64,000 bases of DNA from Acheta domesticus (GCA_031308135.1 JAHLJT010009436.1:118232178-118296177), one strand, 5' to 3'. Shown: positions 43,301 through 55,783, counted from the stretch's first letter. Numbers and translations are program-made. The notes: generated by a model from the letters alone, not told the origin.

Positions 43301-46300
43301 GACCGAGAGCCGGGAGGACGGACAGAGAGCCGGGAGGACGGACAGAGAGCCGGGAGGACGGACAGAGAGCCGGAGGACGGACAGAGAGCGGGAGGACGGA
43401 CAGAGAGCCGGGAGGACGGACAGAGAGCCGGGAGGACGGACAGAGAGACGGGAGGACGGACAGAGAGACGGGAGGACGGACAGAGAGACGGGAGGACGGA
43501 CAGAGAGCCGGAGACGGACAGAGAGCCGGGAGGACGGACCGAGGAGACGGGAGGAACGGACAGAGAGACGGGAGGGACGGACAGGAGAGACGGGAGGACG
43601 GACAGAGAGACGGGAGTACGGACAGAGAGACGGGAGGACGGACAGAGAGACGGGAGCACGGACAGAGAGCGGTGAGGGACGGACAGAGAGACCGGGAGTA
43701 CGGACAGAGAGACGGGATGGGACGGGACAGAGAGACGGGAGGACGGACAGAGAGCACGGGAGGACGGAGCAGAGAGACGGGAGAGGACGGACAGAGGAGA
43801 GCCGGGAGGACGGACAGAGAGCCGGAGGCAGGGACAGAAGAGACGGGATGACGGACAGAGAGACGGGAGGACGGACAGAGAGACGGGAGGACGGACAGAG
43901 AGACGGAGGACGGACAGAGGACGGAGGACGGACAGGAGAGACGGGAGGGACGGACAGAGAGACGGAGGACGGACAGAGAGACGGGAGGACGGACAGAGAG
44001 ACGGGAGGACGGACAGAGAGACGGGAGGACGGACAGAGAGACGGGAGGACGGACAGAGAGACGGGAGGACGGACAGAGAGACGGGAGGACGGACAGAGAG
44101 ACGGGAGGACGGACAGAGAGACGGGAGGACGGACAGAGAGACGGGAGGACGGACAGAGAGACGGGAGGACGGACAGAGAGACGGGAGGACGGACAGAGAG
44201 ACGGGAGGACGGACAGAGAGACGGGAGGACGGACAGAGAGACGGGAGGACGGACAGAGAGACGGGAGGACGGACAGAGAGACGGGAGGACGGACAGAGAG
44301 ACGGGAGGACGGACAGAGAGCCGGGAGGACGGACAGAGAGACGGGAGGACGGACAGAGAGCCGGGAGGACGGACAGAGAGACGGGAGACGGACAGAGAGA
44401 CGGGGAGGACGGACAGAGAGACGGGAGGAACGGACCAGAGAGACGGGAGGACGGACAGAGAGACGGGAGGACCGGACAGAGAGACGGGAGGACGGACAGA
44501 GAGACGGGAGGACGGACAGAGAGACGGGAGGACGGACAGAGAGCCGGGAGGACGGACAGAGAGACGGGAGGACGGACAGAGAGACGGGAGGACGGACAGA
44601 GAGACGGGAGGACGGACAGAGAGACGGGAGGACGGGACAGAGAGACGGGAGGACGGACAGAGAGACGGAGGACGGACAGAGAGACGGGAGGACGGACAGA
44701 GAGACGGGAGGACGGACAGAGAGACGGGAGGACGGACAGAGAGACGGGAGGACGGACAGAGAGACGGGAGGACGGACAGAGAGACGGGAGGACGGACAGA
44801 GAGACGGGAGGACGGACAGAGAGACGGGAGGGACGGACAGAGAGACGGGAGGACGGACAGAGAGACGGGAGGACGGACAGAGAGACGGGAGGACGGACAG
44901 AGAGACGGGAGGACGGACAGAGAGACGGGAGGACGGACAGAGAGACGGGAGGACGGACAGAGAGACGGGAGGACGGACAGAGAGACGGGAGGACGGACAG
45001 AGAGACGGGAGGACGGACAGAGAGACGGGAGGACGGACAGAGAGCGGGAGGACGGACAGAGAGACGGGAGGACGGACAGAGAGACCGGGAGGACGGACAG
45101 AGAGACGGGAGGACGGACAGAGAGACGGGAGACGGACAGAGAGACGGGAGGACGGACAGAGAGACGGGAGGACGGACAGAGAGACGGGAGGACGGACAGA
45201 GAGACGGGAGGACGGACAGAGAGACGGGAGGACGGACAGAGAGACGGGAGGACGGACAGAGAGACGGGAGGACGGACAGAGAGACGGGAGGACGGACAGA
45301 GAGACGGGAGGACGGACAGAGAGACGGGAGGACGGACAGAGAGACGGGAGGACGGACAGAGAGACGGGAGGACGGACAGAGAGACGGGAGGACGGACAGA
45401 GAGACGGGAGGACGGACAGAGAGACGGGAGGACGGACAGAGAGACGGGAGGACGGACAGAGAGACGGAGGACGGACAGCAGAGAGACGGGAGGACGGACA
45501 GAGAGCCGGGAGGACGGACAGAGAGACGGGAGGACGGACAGGAGTGACCGGGAGGACGGACAGAGAGACGGGAGGACGGACAGAGAGACGGGAGGACGGA
45601 CAGAGAGACGGGGAGGACGGACAGAGAGACGGGAGGACGGACAGAGAGACGGTGAGGACGGACAGAGAGACGGGAGGACGGACAGAGAGACGGGAGGACG
45701 GACAGAGAGACGGTGAGGACGGACAGAGAGACGGGAGGACGGACAGAGAGACGGGGAGGACGGACAGAGAGACGGGAGGCCGGACAGAGAGACGGGAGGA
45801 CGGACAGAGAGACGGGAGGACGGACAGAGAGACGGGAGGGACGGACAGAGAGACGGGAGGACGGACAGAGAGACGGGAGGACGGACAGAGAGGACGGGAG
45901 GACGGACAGAGAGACGGGAGGACGGACAGAGAGACGGGAGGACGGACAGAGAGACGGGAGGACGGACAGAGAGACGGGAGGACGGACAGAGAGACGGGAG
46001 GACGGACAGAGAGACGGGAGGACGGACAGAGAGACGGGAGGACGGACAGAGAGACGGGAGGACGGACAGAGAGACGGGAGGACGGACAGAGAGACGGGAG
46101 GACGGACAGAGAGACGGGAGGACGGACAGAGAGACGGGAGGACGGACAGAGAGACGGGAGGACGGACAGAGAGACGGGAGGACGGACAGAGAGACGGGAG
46201 GACGGACAGAGAGACGGGAGGACGGACAGAGAGACGGGAGGACGGACAGAGAGACGGGAGGACGGACAGAGAGACGGGAGGACGGACAGAGAGACGGGAG

Positions 46301-48245
46301 GACGGACAGAGAGACGGGAGGACGGACAGAGAGACGGGAGGACGGACAGAGAGACGGGAGGACGGACAGAGAGACGGGAGGACGGACAGAGAGACGGGAG
46401 GTCGGACAGAGAGACGAGGAGGTCGGACAGAGAGACGGGAGGTCGGACAGAGACGGGAGGTCGGACAGAGAGACGGAGGTCGGAGCAGAGTACGGGAGGT
46501 CGGACAGAGAGACGGGAGGGCGGACAGAGAGACGGGAGGTCGGACAGAGAGACGGGAGGTCGGACAGAGAGACGGGAGGTCGGACAGAGAGACGGGAGGA
46601 CGGTACAGTAGAGACGGTAGGTCGGACAGAGAGACGGGAGGTCGGGACAGAGAGACCGGGAGGTCGGACAGAGAGACGGGAGGTCGGACAGAGAGACGGT
46701 GAGGTCGGACAGAGAGACGGGAGTGTCCGGACAGAGAGACGGAGGTCGGACAGAGAGACGGGAGGACGGACAGAGAGACGGGAGGACGGACAGAGAGACG
46801 GGAGGACGGACGAGAGACGGGAGACGGACAGAGAGACGGGAGGACGGACAGAGAGACGGGAGGGACGGACAGAGAGACGGTGAGGACGGACAGAGAGACG
46901 GGAGGACGGACAGAGAGACGGGAGGACGGACAGAGAGACGGGAGGACGGACAGAGAGACGGGAGGACGGACAGAGGAGACGGGAGGACGGACAGAGAGAC
47001 GGGAGGACGGACAGAGAGACGGGAGGACGGACAGAGAGACGGGAGGACGGACAGAGAGACGGGAGGACGGACAGAGAGACGGGAGGACGGACAGAGAGAC
47101 GGGAGGACGGACAGAGAGACGGGAGGACGGACAGAGAGACGGGAGGACGGACAGAGAGACGGGAGGACGGACAGAGAGACGGGAGGACGGACAGAGAGAC
47201 GGGAGGACGGACAGAGAGACGGGAGGACGGACAGAGAGGACGGAGGACGGACAGAGAGACGGGAGGACGGACAGAGAGACGGGGAGGACGGACAGAGAGA
47301 CGGGAGGACGGACAGAGATGACGGTAGAGGACGGACAGAGAGACGGGAGGACGGACAGAGAGACGGGAGGACGGACAGAGAGACTGGGAGGACGGACAGA
47401 GAGACTGGGAGGACGGACAGAGAGACTTGGAGGACGGACAGAGAGATGGGAGGACGGACAGAGAGATGGGAGGACGGACAGAGAGATGGGAGGACGGACA
47501 GAGAGATGGGAGGACGGACAGAGAGATGGGAGGACGGACAGAGAGATGGGAGGACGGACAGAGAGATGGGAGGACGGACAGAGAGATGGGAGGACGGACA
47601 GAGAGATGGGAGGACGGACAGAGAGATAGGAGGACGGACAGAGAGATAGGAGGTCGGACAGAGAGATAGGTGGTCGGACAGAGAGATAGGAGGTCGGACA
47701 GAGAAATAGGAGGTCGGACAGAGAATAGGAGGTCGGACAGAGAAATAGGAGGTCGGACAGAGAGATAGGAGGTCGGACAGAGAGATAGGAGGTCGGACAG
47801 AGAGATAGGAGGTCGGACAGAGAGATAGGAGGTCGGACAGAGAGATAGGAGGTCGGACAGAGAGATAGGAGGTCGGACAGAGAGATAGGAGGTCGGACAG
47901 AGAGATAGGAGGTCGGCAGAGAGATAGGAGGTCGGACAGAGAGATAGGAGGTCGGACAGAGAGATAGGAGGTCGGACAGAATAGGAGGTCGGACAGACAG
48001 GAGGTCGGACAGACAGGAGGTCGGACAGACAGGAGGTCGGACAGAGCTACGAGGTCGGACAGACAGATAGAGGTCGGACAGAGCTAGGAGGTCGGACAGA
48101 GAAAGGAGGTCGGACAGACAGGAGGTCGGACAGACAGGAGGTCGGACAGACAGGAGGTCGGACAGATTGGAGGTCGGACAGATTGGAGGTCGGACAGAGA
48201 GATAGGAGGACGGACCGATAGGACAGACAGGAGAACAGACAGAGC
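40303..48245 (+). repeat. 7.9-kb satellite array of about 400 20-bp units
   Basis: Commonest unit CGGACAGAGAGACGGGAGGA, repeated almost without interruption. Variants occur in blocks: GACGGCCAGAGAGACAGGAG (about 40560-40930), GTCGGACAGAGAGACGGGAG (40930-41140, 41550-41895, 46390-46750), CCGAGAGACGGGAGGACGGA (41140-41290, 42000-42290), AGAGAGCCGGGAGGACGGAC (42400-42880), GAGAGATGGGAGGACGGACA (47440-47620) and GAGAGATAGGAGGTCGGACA (47620-47990). Edges are the most irregular. Single-base indels are scattered, densest at 43500-43950 and 46400-46900. The unit has no stop codon on either strand, which creates very long artificial reading frames in all frames, up to 2668 codons on the minus strand. 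It lies in the 20-kb calcineurin intron. Confidence 0.97.
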
Positions 48246-48287
48246 AAACACAGAATACTGACAGGTTTGCCGTCAACCAAATTTTAT

Positions 48288-49300
48288 TTTCTGGTTAACG
48301 TACGCATATATGTTAATGTACGTAGTATAGAGAAAGATATGTAATTCTGGGACAAAAAACAGCTATTTTTCGACAGATATTCTCTTACTATGCGAGTCTG
48401 ATACACAAAACGTTGATAAAATCACTTCAAATATGTTGTAAATTATTCCCCGTAACACGTTATGCGGCCACATTCTAGTAATTGTGGATTTTTGATACCG
48501 AAAGAGAAGCGTTTTTTTCAAAATGTCCGTCCGTCTGTAAATAAATTTTCGCCTGCACATTTTTTTCCAAAATGAATAATCCCTTATCAATGTGACCCCA
48601 CTCAAAGCTCTGCGATTTTAAAAACATTCTATAAATTTCAAATGCACTTTACATGAAGCCACTGGGATATTTTCTAAAAAAAAAAAGGCTTGAATTTTGT
48701 CTTCAAATTTCTTATAAGAATAGAGTAAAATACACTTTTATACGCAGCGTAGGTGCGTATTATCACATAACTCTGAATTTTCGAAATTTCAAAAATTTGA
48801 ATTTTTGTCGGGGTGTTCGTACAACTACATTATTGAAGATGGCTTTTTTTCCTTCAACTGAAATTTGTTCTCCTTAATTTGTTCTTTTACAATATATGCA
48901 AATCGACGGTAATGTTAATGTTGTTAGCCTGAGATATTAAAAAAAAACATTTGTCTTTTCCTTATATTTGAAATTTGAAAATTGAAATTTGTTCTTCTAT
49001 AATGGATGCAAATCGACGGTAATGTTAATGTCAGCCTGAGATATTTAAAAAAACATTTCTGTAACTTTGAAAAAACAAAAGAATACATGACATAAATGCA
49101 TTATATTATGTCGTGTAGTCCATTTGGTACAATTAGTTAAAAAACGTAAAGAATAAATTTTTGAGAAAATAGCATATGCCTGCTTAAGAAAATGCTGAAT
49201 TTCGAGCTCATTTTTTACAGAAAACTATTGCATTTTCAAGAAACTTTATACTTCATTTAAAGTACATGTACACAAATGCAAAAATCTGAACAAATCGCCG
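48288..49300 (-). repeat. ACTAGT repeat family, reverse copy forming an inverted pair
   Basis: Begins at the palindromic 3' end (TTAATGTACGTAGTATAGAG, AAAGATATGTAATTCTG) and continues with family phrases TTTTTGATACCGAAAGAG and AAATGTCCGTCCGTCTGT. The next copy is in the forward direction, so the two face each other. A segment AATTTGTTCTT...AATGCAAATCGACGGTAATGTTAATG is present twice (48880-48920 and 48985-49030). The join near 49300 is approximate. Confidence 0.6.
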
Positions 49301-50115
49301 CTATTGTAAATATTAACTACGTATACGCTAGTGAAAAAATTCCCGCAAAAAACAAACAAAATAGCTTTTATGTCGGCTTAAGAGTAGATTTAGCGCTATT
49401 ACTACCAAAAGTTTGAAGAAAAAGTTTTTGAGAAAATCTTGTATATGTTATTTTTAATAGTGGACATATTGCATGCAGTATTGCGCGAAAATTACTAAAA
49501 TGTTGAAAAAATGTACAAGAAATTAATGAAAGAATTAAGCATGGAGTAAAAAAATTTGAAGGAAAACCTCTAATTTCGTAGTTGTAGGAAGACGCCGAAA
49601 ATAATACAAAATTTTGTAATTTTCGAAAATTCTGTGTTAACAGTAAAATTCTGACATACGCCACCTTATAGGTATACTTTATTCTTACAAGAAATTTAAA
49701 GAAAAAATTGGAGCCATTTGTGAGAAAATTTTGAAAATTTCTCATGGACTTCATGTGAAGACCCCCAAAAGTTAATGAATGTGTTTCAAAACCGTAGAGC
49801 TTTTAGTGAGGGCGGATCTACAGGGGAAAAATCCTACGAAAAGTTTACGATCTAGTGTTGTTCACACACACCAGGCAGGCCAAACGGCCGTTTTGGAGAA
49901 AAAAACAACAACTCTCATTCGGTATTAAGGACCCACAATTTCTGAAATTTCACTACATAACGTGTTACAGGGAGTAATTTAGTTTAGAATAGGATTTAAC
50001 CACCGTATCAGGGCCCCACAATATGAGTTTTTCAGACGAAAAAATGCCGTTGTTTGTCGCAGCATTACGCAACATTCTCGATACTACGTATATTACTCAG
50101 TACATACGTATGTAT
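49300..50115 (+). repeat. ACTAGT repeat family, forward copy, 3' part
   Basis: Family phrases AAATTGGAGCCATTTGTGAG, CATGGACTTCATGTGAAG, CGGTATTAAGGACCCACA and the 3' hairpin region (CAGCATTACGCAACATTCTC to TATGTATAGAAGAAAGG). It joins directly to the 5' end of the next copy at AACTAGTTGGGCTACAGAAT. Confidence 0.65.
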
Positions 50116-50891
50116 AGAAGAAAGGAACTAGTTGGGCTACAGAATGGCACAGACTTTTCCGTATTAGTTTTCTATTTCCTTTGGTCTCGGATAGCTATTT
50201 GGACTTGCCCCATACTCTTGCCAGCTGCCATACATTTTTTTGACATTTTTCTCAATTTTTTTGGTTTCCTAATAGTAGAACGGAAATATTATTTTAACAA
50301 TATTAAAAACCAGTAAAACCACGTTTTACATTACAATTTTCATTGTAATATTTGAAGCTGTTTTTAAGAAAATGGCGTTTCAGCACTACTGCAAATTAGA
50401 AAGTTGCAGCTCTTTTTCAGCGAAACATTTGAGTTTTTGAAAAACGTAATTTGTAATTGCTTGAAGCACTTTAACTCACAAATGCAATAGCGTTTACAAA
50501 TTGCTGGAAATGTGCATATTAACGGCGTGATAGATCTTTCAAAAAAATTATATGTATAATTTTTGAGGAAAAACAAACAAAAAATACCCAAATTGAACTT
50601 TCGTCATACTGCATCTGTTTGAAACGTTTGAAGAAAAAAATTGAAACCTCATAAGAAAAGGACGTTTTGAGCTTTTCTGAACATTCGGAATTTGAGCTCC
50701 TTTTCACAGAAAATGAGTTTCCGAGAAACTTTATATGACATTATTTAAAGCACATGTACTCAAAAAAATAATGTGAACAAATCGCCACTAATGTAAATAG
50801 TAACGACGTACGCCTCACGTCAAAAAATTACATTTTCGTAGTTTTTGAAAAAACAAGAGTAATTTATATTGACATTTCATAGAGTACATTT

Positions 50892-52002
50892 GAACCTGTC
50901 ATTTGAGAAACACGTCACCTCTCTTTTTTAAAAAAATTAAGTAATAAATCCAAATTTACTGGGTAGGGATACCCTCATCCATTCCACGTAAAATATCACA
51001 TCTCCAATGGAAAGGTACATAACAATGATATGTTAAAACATGCAGTCTTTTGAGGAACACCACATCTCCCGGAGATGTGTTTCTCAAATGACTTTGTAGT
51101 GAGTGGCGGCACTGGCGCAGAGCAGCAATAAGCAATTGCATGAAGTAATATGCAGAACTAATGCTTCATTCAACAGTAGTTCCGGACAAAATTCAAGTAG
51201 AACTTGTGGAAAGTGAAAAGGTGAAGGATTTTTAATCATGGTGGCCGTAATACTATAAAAATAATGTTGCGTCGATCGAGACTCAAGCAAGAAGCATTTC
51301 AAGGGAAAACAAACAAAATTCAACATTTCGAGTATCGTGGAGCTCACATATTCTAACAAATATGTCGGTGAAGTTAAAGCAAAACATTTCACTGATGGAC
51401 TAATTGAACATTGTTTTGACTTGAAAAAATCCGTTGCAGGCAATTCAAACTTCCTAAAGCTTGTGATTACCCCCAACATTGTGTACCAACAAACAAAAAA
51501 TGTCACTGATCTCAAAAAACTAAAATACTATATTCCTGAAGATATTATAGTGGATGAGTTTTACACAAAAATTGTCGGCCAACTGTCGACAAGGATGAAA
51601 AATGTAGTGAAAAAATTATGAAAATAATACCAAAATTGTCAGTAATGTTGTAAACATTAGGTTTACATTAAAGGCATATCAAATATTTCTTGCAATAAAT
51701 CGATTTTTTCCTTCTTATTTTATTTCTTACCATTATTTTGTGCATATTAACTCCACATTACGCCAGTCATGTAAGAAACAACACATCTCCAATAAACGTT
51801 TTAGTAGATTTAGTTTTTGACGTTTTAGTACATCTAATTGTGTAAATACACTTGTTTCTCTTTGAACAAGTGGAAGGACACAAAATGCACATACTAAAAT
51901 ACAAAAATTGTGAATATGACGTATATTAATGCCTTAGGACAGTTTTTTCAGTTTACCGAAAGTTTACTTTTTTGGAGATGTGGTTGTTCTAAATGACTCA
52001 TT
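50892..52002. mobile_element. Unclassified TIR element with ACATCTCC sub-terminal motifs
   Basis: Ends near GTCATTTGAGAAACACGTCA (left) and the complement of GTCATTTAGAACAACCACAT (right). CATTT occurs on both outer sides (50887-50891, 52003-52007), a possible 5-bp duplication, and the surrounding repeat is rejoined when the element is removed. ACATCTCC or its complement occurs at 50999, 51061, 51074, 51783 and 51973; at 51060-51095 two copies meet in a palindrome. It contains the frame at 51337-51621. Superfamily unknown. Confidence 0.6.
51337..51621 (+). CDS. Unrecognised 94-aa frame inside the ACATCTCC element
   Basis: Starts MELTYSNKYVGEVKAKHFTD and has DLKKLKYYIPEDIIVDEFYT before ending VVKKL-stop. 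It is preceded in another frame by QEAFQGKTNKIQHFEYRGAH, which suggests that a longer protein has been broken by a frameshift near 51340. Its position between terminal inverted repeats suggests the C-terminal part of the element's own protein. I recognise no catalytic motif or family, so this is labelled only as a probable transposon-encoded remnant. Confidence 0.35.
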   Translation: MELTYSNKYVGEVKAKHFTDGLIEHCFDLKKSVAGNSNFLKLVITPNIVYQQTKNVTDLKKLKYYIPEDIIVDEFYTKIVGQLSTRMKNVVKKL

Positions 52003-52702
52003 CATTTAACACTACCCCTACCAAAATTTCATACAAAAAATTTGGAGACATTTTTATGAAAATCTTGTTTTTGTTATTTTTTAAATCGCACATGCTGTAT
52101 GCAAAATTGCGCAAAAACTACTAAACGTTTCAAAAAAGTGTACATGACCTTCACAAAAGAACTCACTATAGAGAACGAATTTCATTTGAAGGAAAATTCT
52201 CTATCTTTAAGTTTGTAGTGGCAGGAAGCCGCAGTTGTAAATTCAAACTTTCGCAATTATCGAAAATTCAGAGCTAACCGTGAAAATAGGACTTATGTCA
52301 CATTTAAACGTGTATTTATTCTATTTTTGCAAGCAATTTAAAGAACAAATTTGGAGCAGTTTTTGAGAAAAGTTTGAAAATGTCCGGGAGGCTTGATATA
52401 AAGTAAGTACCCCCAAATTTTTGTAAGAATGTTTTTCAAAATCTCAAAGCTTCGACGAGACAGATGGATAGGGATTTCTTTACTTTGAAAAACTCCTACG
52501 CATGTTTTAGACGCTAGTGATGTTCACAGATGGACAGACGTTCTGAAGAATGAATAAATAAATAAAAACCTTTCTCGGTACTAGGGTACTCCAAGACGCG
52601 TATTTCCGGTAATATCTCGAAATCGATTTCCCGAAGCATTTCAAAACTTTCCCTATACTACTTGTATCACTCCATATATACGAATGTATATAGGAAAGTA
52701 AA

Positions 52703-54035
52703 AACTAGTGGTGCTACAGAACGGCACAGACTTTCCAGTATTAGTTTTCCATTTCCTTCGATCTCCGCTAGCTATTCAGCTTGACACATACTGTTGCCAT
52801 CGACCATCTATTGCCGCCTAAAGTACATTTTATTGATATTTTCTTAATATTTCGAATTCTTAATACAACGGAAATATTATTTTAAGAATATTAAAGAACA
52901 GTAAAACCTCGTTCTAAATGGCAATTTTCTTTGTAAAATTTGGAGCCGTTTTTAAGACAATGCCGTTTCAGCGCTACTGTAAATTCGAAATTTGAAGCGC
53001 TTTTTCTCAAAAAATTTCTGAGTATTCGAAAAACTTTATTTGAAGTCATTTGAAGCATATTAACTCATAAATACAATATTGTTTACAAATTGCTGGAAAT
53101 GTGCATATTAATGGTATTAAGGGATCTTTCAAAAAAAGGGCTATTGTTGCAACCGTTACGCAATCATTTAGGGAGTGGTTCAAGCGCGCTTTACGGGTAT
53201 GTTACAAAGGGGAGTGACGATATCCAAAACACTCCAAATCTGCGTTACGTAATTTATGGACGGCCCCTTCTAGAGTTTTTGAAAATGAGGATTTTGATCT
53301 AGTTTTCACAGAAAATGGTTGAGTTTTCAAGAAACTTAACAGGACATTATTTAGGTACATGCACTCGTAAATGCAACAATGTAAACAAATTAGAAAAACT
53401 ACAAACATTTTTAAAAACTGTACATGACCTGACTGAAAGAACTCACTATGGAGAAAAAATGTATTTGAAGGAAACATCTCTATTTTCAATTTTGTAGTTG
53501 AAGGAAGTCGCCGACAAAATCAAAAAATGTGCAATTTCCGAAAATTCAGAGTTAACAGTGAACTCTATTCTTACAAGAAAGTTACGGAAAAAATTTCGAG
53601 TCGTTTTTGAGAAAAGTTTAAAAATGTGTTGGGAGCTTCTTGTAAAGTTCCTAACAAATTAATGAATGTTTTTCAAAATGGCACAGCTCCGACGCAAACC
53701 GGAAGGACAGGTGTTTCATCAACTTGGAAAAAATCCTACGTGTGATTTAGGCCCTGCTATTGTTCACATACACCGGCCAGATGCACGGACTAACATTCGC
53801 GCGGAAGTACATTTTGACGTCAAATAATTTTTGGGTATCAAAGACCCACAAAAATGGATTCTGGCTACAATACGTGTTAAGGATTTTCTTAATTTAGCAA
53901 CTGAATTTATCCCCTTTTTCGTATCATGGCCCTGTAATAAAGAGTTTTTCTTTCGAAAATCCGCCGTTTTTTCGCGCAGCATTACATAACTTTCCCTAAG
54001 CTATACGTACGTATTATATACGGGAAAGTAAAAAT
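52703..54035 (+). repeat. ACTAGT repeat family, complete copy (about 1.33 kb)
   Basis: 5' end AACTAGTGGTGCTACAGAAC at 52703, then ACTTTCCAGTATTAGTTTTC. The body has GTAAAACCTCGTTCTAAATG, GAGTTAACAGTGAACTCTAT and GGTATCAAAGACCCAC. The 3' end has CAGCATTACATAACTTTCCC, a palindromic core CGTACG and TATACGGGAAAGTAAAAA. It follows the previous copy head to tail with only a few bases between. This is the clearest reference copy. No coding capacity. Confidence 0.8.
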
Positions 54036-54487
54036 GTGGAGCTATAACCGTACATACTTCCAAGTATTAGTAACTTACGTAATATTATAATCCTGCAATT
54101 TCTGTCCATATTAAGTAATCTCACCAAACATTTGTAGAACTCATTAATTATCAATCGTAGCGCATAAAGGGCGAAAAAATATTCTTTAAACGTATTACAG
54201 CAACACAAATTCGGTGATACAAACTGCCAGAAAGACCGCCCGGTATTAAGGAATTCTGAGAATTTCAATCAGTCGTTTCGCGGCGTAGGCATTGCGTTAA
54301 ATGTGCAATTTCGAAGACGCGAAATTACTCGTTAAACACATGTATGATCTTATTTAAAGACTATTTTAACGAACAGACTTCAACAAGTAAAAATCCTATA
54401 TCATCAATATTTTAGTTTTTGCAATTTTCGAACATTTTACAGAAGTCTTGCTGAACATTTTACCTCTATCCGAAATCAAAATTCAAT
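54036..54487. other. Spacer, no gene seen
   Basis: About 450 bp of AT-rich sequence between two family copies, without recognisable features. Confidence 0.4.
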
Positions 54488-55205
54488 AAAAACTAGTGGT
54501 GCTACAGAATGGCACAGACTTTCCCGTATTAATTTTCTATTTCCTTGGGTCTGGACAAGATATTCCAAATTGCCACATACTCATGCCAGTTGCCATCTAT
54601 CGCCGCCCACACAACATTTTTTGACATTTTCTTAATTTTTCTGTTTCCTAATGGTAGAACGGAAATATTAATTTCAAAAAATTAAAATCCACAAAAAAAA
54701 CGTCCTAAATGGTAATTTTCTTTTACATTTTTTAAGCAATTTTTAAGAAAATGTCGTTCACACGCTACTAAAAATGCGAAATTTGAAGCTCTTTTTCACA
54801 GAAAGTTATTGCGTTTCCGAAAAACTTCATTTGAGGCTTACACTCACAAATATAATAGTGTTTACAAATTGCTGGTAATGCGCATATTAAAGGCGTGATA
54901 GCTCTTAAAACAATACATTTGTTAAATTGTAGAGAAAAATACCCGAAATTGAATTTTAAGTCATATTAAAGAGCGCAATTAGCTCTATCCGTTCGAAAAT
55001 GGGATTCTGGGTACACTACGTGTTGGGGGATTTTTGTTTTCTTAATTTAAGAAATGGATTTATCCACTTTTTAGTTATCACAGCCCGGCAACGAATTTTT
55101 TTTCAATCGAAAATTCGCCATTTTCTCACGCAGCATTACATAACTTTCCCTATACTATGTATATAACACCGTATATAATACGTACGTATACGGGAAAGTA
55201 ACAAT
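54488..55205 (+). repeat. ACTAGT repeat family, internally deleted copy (about 0.7 kb)
   Basis: 5' end AACTAGTGGTGCTACAGAAT, ACTTTCCCGTATTAATTTTC; 3' end CAGCATTACATAACTTTCCC to TATACGGGAAAGTAACAATT. The middle kilobase of the family is missing: the sequence jumps at about 54985 from the 5' third to the GGATTCTGGGTACACTACGT region. Confidence 0.75.
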
Positions 55206-55783
55206 TGGGAGTGATTTTTGAGAAAAATGTGAAATGTTAAAGCTTTATGTAAACTGTTTCCAAAATTCAAAATATTTGTTTCAAATTCGCAGGGTCTTGA
55301 GATTGGCCAGATCGATGAGGGAAAATCAATTTAGGAGAAAATTGAGCGGTTAAAGGTCTAGCGTTGCATTCAGACAGAGAAAGGCGTTTTGCCGTCAGCC
55401 AATTTTGCGCTATCAAGGACCCACAAAACGTGGATTCTGATTCCAGATCGTGATAGAGGAAGTAGTTTACTACATGTAAGAACAAGATTTAAAAAAATAT
55501 ATATTTATTGACACTTGACAAAAAAATTGTCTTTCAAGTATGTGAACATTACATAACATTGAATAGAATATGAGGAGAAACTTAATAAGTAACCTCTAGC
55601 ATACTACTGACATGCATAGATATTTTTGATTTTGAAGAGACAATGATCTTAAAAATAAACAATGGTTATAAATAGTACACAATGTATGAAATTTATACAA
55701 TAAATAATAGATACATGGAGAAAATTTAACTATGGAGGATGTAAGAGATCTTTTGAATAACGTGATTTAATTTTCAGAAATGA

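Larger units (their letters stand above)
50113..52700 (+). repeat. ACTAGT repeat family, full copy interrupted by another element
   Basis: 5' end AACTAGTTGGGCTACAGAAT at 50113; 3' hairpin end TATATAGGAAAGTAAAA at about 52700. The insertion 50892-52002 splits the conserved phrase GAGTACATTT/AACACTACCCCTACCAAAAT, which is continuous in other copies. Without the insert the copy is about 1.5 kb. Confidence 0.7.

Noticed and set aside
40303..48245. CRISPR-like array
   Set aside because: There are no spacers; units are directly adjacent and the context is a eukaryotic intron.
40270..48276. Very long open reading frames (up to 2668 codons, minus strand; several of 300-1200 codons, plus strand) encoding Ser/Pro/Leu- or Arg/Gly/Asp-rich proteins
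   Set aside because: The 20-bp unit contains no stop codon in any frame, so long frames arise in all frames and both strands at once. Indels of one or two bases are tolerated without bias, which argues against coding constraint.
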